A DNA stretch of 64,000 nt from Salvia splendens (Eukaryota; Streptophyta; Magnoliopsida; Lamiales; Lamiaceae), in assembly GCF_004379255.2 (NCBI RefSeq), contig NC_056039.1, positions 19,171,883-19,235,882 of the forward strand, given 5' to 3'. This document shows positions 55,556 through 64,000 of this stretch, piece after piece (the first letter of the stretch is position 1; every line of letters starts with the position of its first letter). Made by a program: the position numbers and the translations under genes. The notes under the pieces were generated by a model. The model was not told the DNA's origin. It saw nothing but the letters and a program-made list of their open reading frames with translations, and ran no database searches.

Positions 55556-56373
55556 CTGCTCAAGCTCCTAATCCATCCTAGCAGCCATTGACAGCAACAC
55601 CCTTATAGAATTGTGTTTGACTACTGGAGAAAAGACCTCATTGAAGTCTACCCCCTCTTCTTGATTGAAGCCCTTAGTCACGAGTCTAGCTTTGAATCTA
55701 ACTTTATCTGATCCAGATGACTCAAATTTCTTCTTGAAAACCCCCATTTACAACCAATGACCTTTCTGAATTCTGCTTTATCAACAAGAATCCATGTTTT
55801 GTTGCTGATTAGGGAATCAATTTCTTCTTCCATTGCTTGTATCCATTGCTTGCTTTTTGGTCCTCTAACAGCCTCAGCGTAGGACGCAGGCCCATTCAAC
55901 TCCAATTGCTCAGCAATATGCAATGCAAACAATAGCATTTCTGAATCCCTAAATCTTGCAGGAGCTCGCACATTAGTTCTCCTTTGTCTGTCTCTAGCCA
56001 GCTGATAATCTGCTAGATCAGACTGATGCTGATGAGGTTGATTCAATCCAGATCCTTGAGCTTCATGATCTTCTTCTGGGACCTCAGTGGCCTCATCCTC
56101 AGACTCAGGACATACTGGAGCTGTCTCCAGCCCATTCAGGTCCACCTCAAACTGATCATCATTTGGATTTATGGCATTTTCTGTATGTTTCTCAGCTTTG
56201 TGCTCTAGGCATGGCATCATGTCCTCTATAAAAACTACATCTCTGCTCACAATCACCTTTTGGTTGCCTGGCTCAATGCACCATAGCCTATACCCCTTCA
56301 CACCTTTCTGATATCCAAGCATGATACACTAGATTGCTCTGGGATTTAGCTACCCTTGCTTCGGTGTGCAAAT
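55556..56373 (-). pseudogene. copia-3 integrase C-terminus to RT N-terminus
   Basis: In element sense: GVKGYRLWCIEPGNQKVIVS (end of integrase), an acidic linker, then YAEAVRGPKSKQWIQAMEEE and NKTWILVDKAEFRKVIGCKW, the start of RT. A frameshift near 55740 and a stop at about 55570 separate it from the rest of RT. Its upstream end (about 56373) is the insertion point of the solo LTR; the protein segment continues at 58950. Confidence 0.88.
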
Positions 56374-56378
56374 GCCTT

Positions 56379-58944
56379 TGTCACGACCGCCCTTTAAGGT
56401 TAATAAATACGGGCGATCATGATTAAAAAGGATTTAATAAACAGACGAAGAGAACTAGGGTTTCAATAACGAGTTTGACCAACAATCAATATTCAAAGAA
56501 AACGACAAAGAGTTTGACCTTATCAAACAAAATCTCAAATATCCAATATCCAAACAATTCAAGTTGCAGGCCCAATAAATGATAAGTAAAAGGAATGTCA
56601 CAGCGGACACGGCCAAGAGAAAGAGCAACGTCATGTGTGAAGACACAACGACACTCATAATTCAAGATAACCAATTAGTTCTCCAATTAACTTGCTCCAC
56701 ACCACCATGTTCTCGTTGCCGCTCAACCTGCACATAGGGAAAACACATGCAAGGCTGAGTACTTGATGCACTCAGTGAACTCATGCCGAAAACATTTTAA
56801 TAGTTATGCCATCCATACCATAGTGAACTCGAGTTTTGCATTTAGAAAATAATATCATCGAGTATCACAAAATAATTTCATAGACTGGCCAGTCCAACAA
56901 TCTCCCCACTTTCTCAACAATCCATCAATCACAACATTTTCATAGTGCGACGAAAGTGTGGCCACACTATTCGCCCATGAGACCCGCTGACTAGCAAGGA
57001 CGGTTCCCGATCCCAATTGTGTACACTAGCCTGATAGGGTTTGCGGCCCTACTCAGACCCAAATTCGTTTATATAGTCCTATAGCCTAATGGAGCGAACT
57101 CACAATCTAGGCATCAGACAACATAGCCCTATAGCCTAATGGAGCGAACTCACAAACTAGGTATCAGGCACACAACATCATCAAAACAATCACAGGCATG
57201 GCATAACATTTTAAACCACCCTTATAACGCCCTAATCATAAATTTCAAATATATAAGAGTTTAGGAAATAAATCCCACCTCGACCGCTTAATTCTCAAGT
57301 ACTTTCTTTCCCTTGATATCACGTTTCACTTGCGATAATTCACCTTTAACATTTAGATAATACATAAATTAACACACTTTTCAAATAAATAAATAAATGC
57401 ATGCTTCCTAATTAAAGTAGTTTATCTCATTTTCTCGGTTTTCGATTATTCGGTGGCCGCCCAAGGATTAATTAATTTAACCCAAGATAATTGTTATCTT
57501 AGCCCAATATAATCCCCACCTAAAGTAACTACACGTACACTCATCCTTCCATTTTTTTTGTTCAACACAGATAGCCCCCTTTATTTAAAACTATCATTAA
57601 CAAATGAAATAAAACAAGTGGAAATTTATTCCTATTAACTATTATGCCTACACGTAAATAGCACTTGTTCCATTTTAAAAACCATATATTAGATTAAAAT
57701 AATATTAAAAGGATGGTACATATATTTTTCTTAAGAAAGAAACAAGAGAGCACAGATCTCCTTCCAAAACCCGTCGCCTCTCTCTTCTGCAATTCTCAAC
57801 CAAGAACATCCCAGATTTTTTTCAAATTTGTAACACTTGATTTGAAGATTACAGAAGCACCCACCAATTAACTCTCTCTATCTCTCCCTCGATTTCTCTT
57901 ACAAGAAGACAAAACAAGATCCCCAGATTTGTCAAGCAGGATCGCGTCGTGGTTCGCCCGCTTCATCACCGTTCAGGTGTAGTCCATATCGAGCAGCTGC
58001 TGGTAGCCTCCAATTCGCCGCTCCGCGCACACCACCGTCGTCGCTCCGCATCGCCGTTCCTGCAGCCCCAATTCCACCCCGAAACAGCCCCGTTTTCACC
58101 CCACGAGTTAAGTTCTTAAATTTCTTTTACTAAAGGTTGGTTCTTTTTTTTGGTTTCCTCAATTGGAGTTGTAATTACCGAATTCATGAGATGCAAATTG
58201 TTGAGGTAATTGAAGAAGTGAGTTGGTGTTGAGTATGGGATATACCTTCTAAGAATGTGAACAGATTGGTTTGAGCAAAAGAGATTGTGGTTTCTGTTAC
58301 CTCTTCTCTGAACTTGATTCCAGTTTTTGCCAGAAGGAGTTTAATGAGTTGGTTTCAAAGCATGTAGAATAGAGAGGAATTTCTGCAGAATTTACCTTGC
58401 ATTTGATTGAGTAGAAGAAATCCTGCTTTCTTGTTGCAGAGATAGGAGAAAAACGGATTGGTGAGAGGTTTGTTATAGAGGGGAGGTGGTTGATATGGGA
58501 GAGATTTGTGGAGTGAGGGGGAGGAACGGTTTTAATAATGGGAATAGTTCCTTTCTTTTTTTTTGAACGTTAGTTATTTAATTAGATTTGTTTAATATTT
58601 TATTTGCGGATCACTGAGGAGGAAAATCTCATCACGGAGGAGGAAAAAATCTCTGTAGAATCTTTAAATAAAATTTGAATTAATGCAGCCCACAATTTAT
58701 TTATCACTGACTGGATTTCTATTATTTATTCAATTTATCCGATCCAACTCACGTATTGAGTCCAATATATTTATTCCTCACGGAAAGGAATTATTTTAAA
58801 TTCGCGTAGTAATTTATTTCACAATTTCTAGTCCAGCGACAATTTCCACTCAACAATTAATTCACGGACCCTCGCAATATTAATTGAATTAAATGCAAGT
58901 ACTTTATGGTTAAAAGATTAGGTTTAGAAAATCGGGGCGTTACA
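56379..58944 (-). mobile_element. Solo gypsy LTR (2.57 kb) inside copia-3, minus strand
   Basis: TGTCACGACCGCCC to GGGGCGTTACA, flanked by a perfect TSD GCCTT (56374-56378, 58945-58949). It shares the palindrome block (56955-56968) and the GCTCAACCTGCACATAGGGA phrase with the other gypsy LTRs, but its 3' part (57300-58944 here) differs, so it is a separate subfamily. It contains a 55 bp tandem duplication of CCTATAGCCTAATGGAGCGA (57083 and 57127) and a GC-rich, transcript-like stretch at 57940-58110 without ORF. Copia-3 coding sequence is continuous across it. Confidence 0.93.
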
Positions 58945-58949
58945 GCCTT

Positions 58950-59480
58950 ACATCCAAAAGGTCTCAGCCTAGAGTAGTCACTCTTTCCACCATACCACCT
59001 CTCATTTGGAACTTCACCCTTGAATCCCAAAAGTTGGACATTTATTTATCAGATATGCAGCAGTTGCAACAGCCTCTGCCCAGAAACTCTTGGAAACTCC
59101 AGAAGAAGACATCATGCATCTCACTATCTCAACAAGAGTCCTATCCATCCTCTCAGCTACTCCATTCTGTTGGGGGTTTGCTGAGACTATTTTGTGTCTC
59201 TTTATCCCCCTCTCAAGACAGAACTCATCAAACTCCTTTGAAAGATACTCTAGCCCATTATCTGTCCTCGACACTTTAGGCATTGACCCTTTCTCTATTT
59301 CAACCTCTTTGCACCAAATCTTGAAGAATCTAAAAACATCAGACTTCTCCTTAAGCACATAGATCCAGACTTTTCTGGATGAATCATCAATTATGGACAT
59401 ATAGTACCTGCCTCCACCTTGACTCTTTACTGGAGCAGGCCCCACAAATCTGAGTGAACATAATCAAGAGGTGAGATTGA
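58950..59480 (-). pseudogene. copia-3 integrase core
   Basis: In element sense: HSDLWG with the first catalytic Asp, a one-base deletion at about 59445 that shifts the frame, then GGRYYMSIIDDSSRKVWIYV, SRTDNGLEYLSKEF (second Asp), NGVAERMDRTLVEIVRCMMS (Glu) and FWAEAVATAAYLINKCPT. The frame is lost at 59014, and LRPFGCKA leads up to the solo LTR. All three catalytic residues survive but in two frames. Confidence 0.9.
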
Positions 59481-59568
59481 GGTGTGTTTACCTGTAGGGA
59501 ATGAGAGCTTCTTGGCCTTTCCTAGCAGACAATCCTCACACACACCAAGCTTTTCTGATCCATCACCA

Positions 59569-60030
59569 TCAATTAACCCTTTTCTGGATCAGTGCTTTGA
59601 GACTGCCCTCTGTTGGGTGGCCAAGTCTGAGATGCCAACTCCTCAGATCAATTCTAATAATAGAGTTTGCCTCACCATTCACCACAGTAGCTTGCAGGTA
59701 ATAGAGACTCCCCATTCTCTGAGCAATCATCATAATTCTTGAATTTTGGCAGATTCTCATTTCACCATTTTCTGAAGTGAATGAGAAGCCTTTTTTCTCA
59801 AGAGTGCCTAGAGATATCAAATTCCTTTTTCATGGCATTCATCACCTCATGTGTCTCATCAGCTTCACCACTGACCACATTAGAATGAGATAGACCCTCT
59901 ACTGCCTGCTTCTTCTTCCATGCATAGCAATCACGTTTCAAACGCCCAGGTTTCTTACACCGATGGCAGCTCCTAGTCTCTTTTATCCCAGAACTCTCAG
60001 CCTTTGGCTCCTCACTTCTCTTCTTAAACT
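59569..60030 (-). pseudogene. copia-3 zinc knuckle and pre-integrase region, protease deleted
   Basis: In element sense a knuckle reads CHRCKKPGRLKRDC (about 59980-59935), with Arg where the zinc-binding His belongs. The sequence then jumps from EVMNAMKKEF to the late pre-integrase part (ISLGTLEKKGFSFTSENGEM, then WHLRLGHPTEGSL), without any Asp-Ser-Gly protease motif. A large deletion therefore removed the protease. Confidence 0.85.
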
Positions 60031-60043
60031 TCTTCTTGTTAAA

Positions 60044-60566
60044 TTACTTGATGTTCAAAGATTCCGGCTGTGAATCTTGCTTTCTTGGTGCACCCTTATG
60101 CAGCTCCTTTGCCATGAGTGCAGCATGCACCTCAGCCATGGAAATCACCTTATCTCTCCCATACAAAATTGCATCACGCATCTGATCATAGGAATTAGGC
60201 AGGGCATTCAGAACAAGGATGACTTTTTCTTCATCACTGATCTTGACATCAATGGCTTTAAGATCATCAGTAGCCTTGGAAAAATCCTCCGAATGCTCCA
60301 TTATGGACCTATCTTTAGAGAAACTATATGAATAAAGCCTCCTCTTCATGTAGAGCCTATTAGCCAGAGATTTATCCATGTAAACCTTGTTCAGTTTGGC
60401 CAAGATTCCAGCCGCTGTAGTCTCACTTTGAACTTCCCTCAAGACTTTGTTAGCAAGGCACAAAACGACCGCGCTATGAGCTTTCAATTGCATATCATCA
60501 AGCTTTGGCTGAGCCTTCTCATCAAGGGTAGGCTCCTTCCCTATATTCGTGGGATCTGCAGGAGCA
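60044..60566 (-). pseudogene. gag: copia-3 gag, main part
   Basis: In element sense: KAHSAVVLCLANKVLREVQS, AAGILAKLNKVYMDKSLANR and KISDEEKVILVLNALPNSYD, the UBN2 fold of copia gag, ending at a TAA near 60044 just before the knuckle. Upstream it is split by the hAT-like element at 60567; its first 33 codons are at 61272-61370. Confidence 0.92.
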
Positions 60567-60574
60567 ATCACAGC

Positions 60575-61263
60575 TAGGGGTGGGTCGATACGAGATATCG
60601 TATCAAAAATGTTGTATCGTATATCGTATCGAAAATATCGATATGAAAGAATTTCATATCGTTATCATATCGAAAGTTTCGATATATCGAATTTTGATAT
60701 ATCGAACTTTCGATATGAATAATATCAATATCGTTATCGTATCGATATTTCAATATATCGTACCGAATTTTGATATATCAATATATCGAATTTCGGTACA
60801 ATATATCGAAATATCGATATCGTATCGAATACCTGTATATCGAAAATTATAATTTCAAAACTTAAAATTCACACACAAATTAATAAAACTTAAACACAAT
60901 AAAATTAATAGTGTTCTTATCTCCATAATCAAAATACAACACAACTAAGTACAATTAAATGGATTATTATATATTTATAATTTCAAATTTTAATATGTAT
61001 TGAATTTCAATATGTTTCAATATATACGATATATATCGTATATTCGATATAAAATGATATATCAAAAATATCGATATATATCGTATATTCGATATAAAAC
61101 GATATATCGCGATATAAGGAAATTCATATCGTTATCGTATCGAAAACTTACGATACGGTATCGTATCGAAAATTACGATATATAGAAAATTTGATAATTT
61201 TTCGATATTTTTCAATACGATATGAGCGATATATCATCTTTTCGATATTTTTCCCCAGCCCTA
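60575..61263. mobile_element. hAT-like non-autonomous element full of TATCGATA motifs (689 bp)
   Basis: Perfect 8 bp TSD ATCACAGC (60567-60574, 61264-61271). Inverted ends TAGGGGTGGG and (inverted) TAGGGCTGGG are typical of hAT elements, as is the 8 bp TSD. No transposase is encoded. Most of both halves consists of overlapping ATATCG/CGATAT/TATCGATA words, in about 60590-60845 and 61015-61250, around an ordinary AT-rich centre. Such subterminal arrays are expected transposase-binding regions. ORFs called here are artefacts of the repeat. Confidence 0.93.
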
Positions 61264-61271
61264 ATCACAGC

Positions 61272-61370
61272 CGCAAGCCCTTGTTGGATCAACACTGCTC
61301 TCATCTTCATTTTCCATAAGCCGTAGTCGTTTTTGCCAGTAAACTTCTCAGCCTCCATGCGCGCAGCCAT
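61272..61370 (-). pseudogene. gag: copia-3 gag N-terminal exon-like piece, cut by the hAT insertion
   Basis: In element sense the ATG at 61370 opens MAARMEAEKFTGKNDYGLWK, then MKMRAVLIQQGLA, a standard copia gag start; it continues at 60566 beyond the hAT-like element. Confidence 0.9.
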
Positions 61371-61391
61371 CTTTCACAGCCTTTAGATCGA

Positions 61392-61410
61392 TTCCCGCTG
61401 ATGGCGCCAA
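61392..61410 (-). promoter_or_regulatory. Primer binding site of copia-3
   Basis: In element sense TTGGCGCCATCAGCGGGAA follows the LTR end CTACA after one or two bases. It is not the tRNA-Met type used by copia-2; the tRNA was not identified. Confidence 0.7.
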
Positions 61411-61411
61411 T

Positions 61412-61436
61412 TGTAGTAATAGTAATGATCAAGAAC
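61412..61436 (-). repeat. copia-3 5' LTR, visible stub (25 bp)
   Basis: TGTAGTAATAGTAATGATCA plus AGAAC, identical to 46839-46863. It is cut by the gypsy element; AGAAC is the expected left TSD of that insertion. Confidence 0.9.
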
Positions 61437-63886
61437 TCTCACGACCGCCCATACTAGGGGTACTACAAATGCGGCGATCGTGATACAACATGCAAGGATA
61501 GCCTTTTATGAAAACTTAATTAACTTAAAAGATGAAAAACTTTTTTTTTTGTTTTAAAGAAGCTTAAAGTTATAATTTTACTATTAAATAAAAACGACTT
61601 ACGATAAACACTTTTAAAAGAAGCAGCGGAGAAACAATAAATATTAAAACTCAATCAACTCCTAAGAAAAAAATTTAGTTTAAAGAGCGGGAGATATCGT
61701 TTTCAAGTAACATTGTAAATACTCGTTTCAAGCCTGACACAACCAAAACATACTCAAACATAGTACGGAAAAGATTAAAGTAGTGAAACATAGTTCAAAA
61801 AAAACATAGCAGCGGAAATAAGGTTTAAAGAGAGTCAAGGATAACGCCTATGTATGAAGACACAACGCATCCTAAGGCCAACTCAACATCCTCCACAACA
61901 TCCTGCTCAACCTGCACATAAGAAAAATAATATGCAGGGCTGAGTACTTGTTGTACTCAATGGGCTCATGCCGAAAACATTTTATATTAGTTATGTCATC
62001 CATATCAGTGATCTCGAGTTTTATATGTAGTAAGAAATATCACGAGAACACAAAAACATTTCAAGACTGGCCAGACAATTTATCTCCCCACTTTTCACAT
62101 CATTCCATCAATCACAATCATCATATCACAGTGCGACGAAAGTGTGGCCACACTATTCGCCCACAAGACCGACCAACTAGCAAGGACGGCTCACGATCCC
62201 ACCAGTGTACACAGCCTGATAGGGTTTGCCGCCCTACTCAGACCCGAATTCGTTTCACAACACAGCCCTATAGCCTAACGGAGCAAGCTCAGACGAACTA
62301 GGCATCATGCAACAGTCTCACAAACAAAAACATGGCATGACATAACAGTTAAACCACCCTTATAACACCACGTAATATTTTAGGAAAATAAAGAGGTTTG
62401 AAAAGAAAGCCCACCTCGATTGCTTAACAACACAATTCCAACTTATGCAACTCTCGTTCCTCGAGCTCACGTATACTCAATCACCCTTGCCGACGACAAC
62501 ACAATCAGCTTTCAATAAGCTTATGTTATCATGCATGTCCTATTGTTCCTTTTTATCGTTTCCCTTAAATTACCCATCCCATCATTCATCGACATAAGGA
62601 AAAACATGCCATAATATTTCTCAACGTGTCACACATAATCACGTCATAGGATACGTTCCCAAATCATACATGCATCATATAGTTCATCAAACTTAGCAAC
62701 AAGTGATATATTCACATAACAACAAAACTGGCAGAACTGCGCGGTTGGTTTGTAAAAATCACCAAACATTCATCCGACCTCATATGAAGCTAGAATTTGG
62801 TCACAACACATTAGACACGTTCAAGTTCATTCAGTTAAAGTTTCACACTCAAATCATGGCATTTGGTCAGTCAAAACATTTATACAACTCTCTGGTCGGA
62901 ACATAAAAATTCTGGCAGCATTGCGCAGTTTATTTGAATAATTCACCATAAATTCATACGATGTCCAATGAGGCTGAACTTTTTACACGACTCAGAAGAC
63001 ACTTTATATGTTCATTTAGTTCAAGAATCACATCAAACGGAGGTCATTTGGTCGGTCAAAAAGAATACGAAACTTTCTGGGCGAGAACTCAAGTTTCTGG
63101 CAGAAATGCGCAGTCAACTTCAAACATTTAGTAAAATTCCATTTTTGACAAAAAGGGCTTAAATTCACACGAGACACAGAAAACACCTTGAAATTTACTC
63201 AGTAAAACTTTCACATCAAAATTTGATCGTTTGATAGGTCATTTACACATCAGAAACTGCTGTTCGAACGTCACAGATTTCAGGCTCACAAATTCGAAAT
63301 TAGGGTTTCTTCCTCAATCATCCAAATACAATTTTTCATGCTTATAACACAAAATCATGCTCAAAAAGGTTCTCACAATCATGTTTGCACATAAACTCAC
63401 ATCATTCACCGGAGATTCAAATCAAACTTCACATAAACTCAATCAAAATCGCATAATTATCAATGTTCTCATGCAAACACACTTTGCCACCGATTAATTT
63501 TGCGATCTATCATTCCTACACTCACTATATGCACGTAGGGTTCAAGAACAAGGATTATATGAAAAGATTGAGGGAAAGTGAATCAAATATACCTTTCTTG
63601 ATGAAAATGAATCGGTAGAGACAAGAATTGATGCGATTCGTCGGAGACTCTTGAAAATTAACTTCAACGGATGCAAGAACAAGGATTGAATGGATGATTT
63701 TTGGAGAGAATGTGTGTGGGAGAGGAGAGGCGTGTGAGAGAGAGAGGGAGAGAGAAGAGTAGCGAAAATTTTGAGGGAATGGGGGCTAGGGTTTAGTTTA
63801 GGTGATTATATAGTCCTAGGTTTAATCCCACAAAATTAATTAATTGTGGAGGAATATAATAGTCAACAAATTTTTGGGATGTTACA
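61437..63886 (-). repeat. Gypsy 3' LTR (2450 bp), minus strand
   Basis: TCTCACGACCGCCC to GGGATGTTACA. It is about 1 kb shorter than the LTR at 5258-8711, mainly in the part next to the coding region, but contains the same blocks: GCTCAACCTGCACATAAGAA, the palindrome (62141-62154) and GAAAGCCCACCTCG. Confidence 0.92.
62728..63113 (-). repeat. Three ~185 bp degenerate repeats in the gypsy LTR
   Basis: CTGGCAG-N4-TGCGC(A/G)G cores at 62728-62744, 62912-62928 and 63097-63113, spaced 184 and 185 bp. Each is followed by a TCACC-AAA-TTCAT-CGA-like phrase and a (G/T)GTCA(G/A)TCAAAA phrase. Confidence 0.8.
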
Positions 63887-63899
63887 TCCTTCCCCTCTT
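63887..63899 (-). promoter_or_regulatory. Polypurine tract of the right-hand gypsy element
   Basis: TCCTTCCCCTCTT, the complement of AAGAGGGGAAGGA, abuts the LTR; same tract as 5246-5257. Confidence 0.88.
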
Positions 63900-63930
63900 A
63901 ACAGAAATTTCGTCCCGAAATTTGATTGTC

Positions 63931-64000
63931 TCACATAAACAACTCGGGGAACTTTTCTTTCAATTTATCTTCTAACTCCCACGTGGCTTCCTCGGGACCA
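63931..64000 (-). CDS. Gypsy integrase C-terminus (partial)
   Basis: In element sense the last 22 codons read GPEEATWELEDKLKEKFPEL and end with TGA at 63933-63931. This matches the end of the frame at 4125-5213 (GPEEATWELEDNMKEKFPEL) almost residue for residue and identifies the same family. Nothing more is visible within the window, so whether the right-hand element is intact is unknown. Confidence 0.9.
   Translation of the reverse strand, partial: GPEEATWELEDKLKEKFPELFM

Larger units (their letters stand above)
46839..61436 (-). mobile_element. Ty1/copia retrotransposon copia-3, minus strand, host of a nested stack
   Basis: The 3' LTR is 46839-46947 joined to 54016-54289 (383 bp without the inserted copia-2). 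The interior runs 54290-61411 and only 25 bp of the 5' LTR (61412-61436) remain before a gypsy element. In element sense the LTR starts TGTTGAAGATGTGG and ends TTACTATTACTACA; the left flank AAGAG (46834-46838) should recur beyond the gypsy insertion. Removing the guests leaves a ~3.85 kb interior, short for copia because the protease region is deleted. Order gag, integrase, RT, RNase H (right to left). Confidence 0.93.
61437..64000 (-). mobile_element. Gypsy element of the same family as 1-8711, minus strand, runs off the window
   Basis: The 3' LTR (61437-63886), polypurine tract (63887-63899) and last codons of integrase (63931-64000) are in the window; the rest lies to the right. The terminal TG of the LTR end has become TC (61437-61438). 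Confidence 0.93.

Noticed and set aside
57940..58110. GC-rich stretch in the solo LTR looking like a host 5'UTR or first exon
   Set aside because: No ORF beyond a few codons, no splice-supported continuation, and it lies within TSD-bounded LTR sequence.
60580..61185. ORFs inside the hAT-like element
   Set aside because: Translations are repeats of Ile, Tyr, Arg and Ser caused by the CGATAT array.

Overview
This window is plant nuclear DNA dominated by transposable elements. The evidence is plant-type LTR retrotransposons (Ty1/copia and Ty3/gypsy with a chromodomain-like tail), a dirigent-family gene, a PLS-type pentatricopeptide repeat (PPR) gene remnant, a plant PI-PLC X-domain protein and many Stowaway-type MITEs. 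A eudicot is likely; the species cannot be named from the sequence alone. Only two host genes look gene-like: an apparently intact intronless dirigent gene (35794-36378) and a PI-PLC X-domain gene (44860-45775) that has lost its second catalytic His region through a frameshifting deletion. A third host gene, a PPR gene, is a pseudogene split by a copia element.

Layout. 1-8711: 3' part of a degenerate gypsy element, with an extra ORF before gag and a 3.45 kb 3' LTR. 8712-15206: patchwork of an antisense gypsy RT scrap and two LTR/PBS/leader blocks facing each other, around a copia-type gag ORF and an LTR with the CTCTGTGGGATCGACC signature. 15207-18201: solo gypsy LTR. 18202-24476: further non-autonomous LTRs, a Stowaway, a non-coding Mutator-like candidate, tandem repeats and an LTR scrap. 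24560-34480: a FAR1/MULE-like zinc-knuckle fragment and two copies of a Ulp1-type cysteine-protease fragment. The copies are separated by a solo LTR without target-site duplication (TSD), and the second is split by a 6.3 kb non-coding LARD-type element. 34928-37300: MITEs around the dirigent gene. 37322-44020: PPR pseudogene carrying a complete 5.0 kb copia element (TSD GAAAT). 44268-46802: MITE, PI-PLC gene, Stowaway.

46839-64000 is a nested stack. A minus-strand copia element (copia-3) was hit four times: by copia-2 in its 3' LTR (TSD TCTTA), by a gypsy solo LTR in its integrase region (TSD GCCTT), by a hAT-like element in its gag (TSD ATCACAGC) and by a minus-strand gypsy element in its 5' LTR. 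That last gypsy element belongs to the same family as the one at the left edge of the window.

The most unusual feature is inside copia-2. A processed retrocopy of the 25-residue ribosomal protein L41 (CDS 51423-51500, minus strand), with UTRs, a poly(A) tract and a 17 bp TSD, sits within the element's gag region. All autonomous elements carry stops, frameshifts or lost catalytic residues. Element boundaries with both LTR ends and a TSD are firm; boundaries in 8.8-24.5 kb are approximate.
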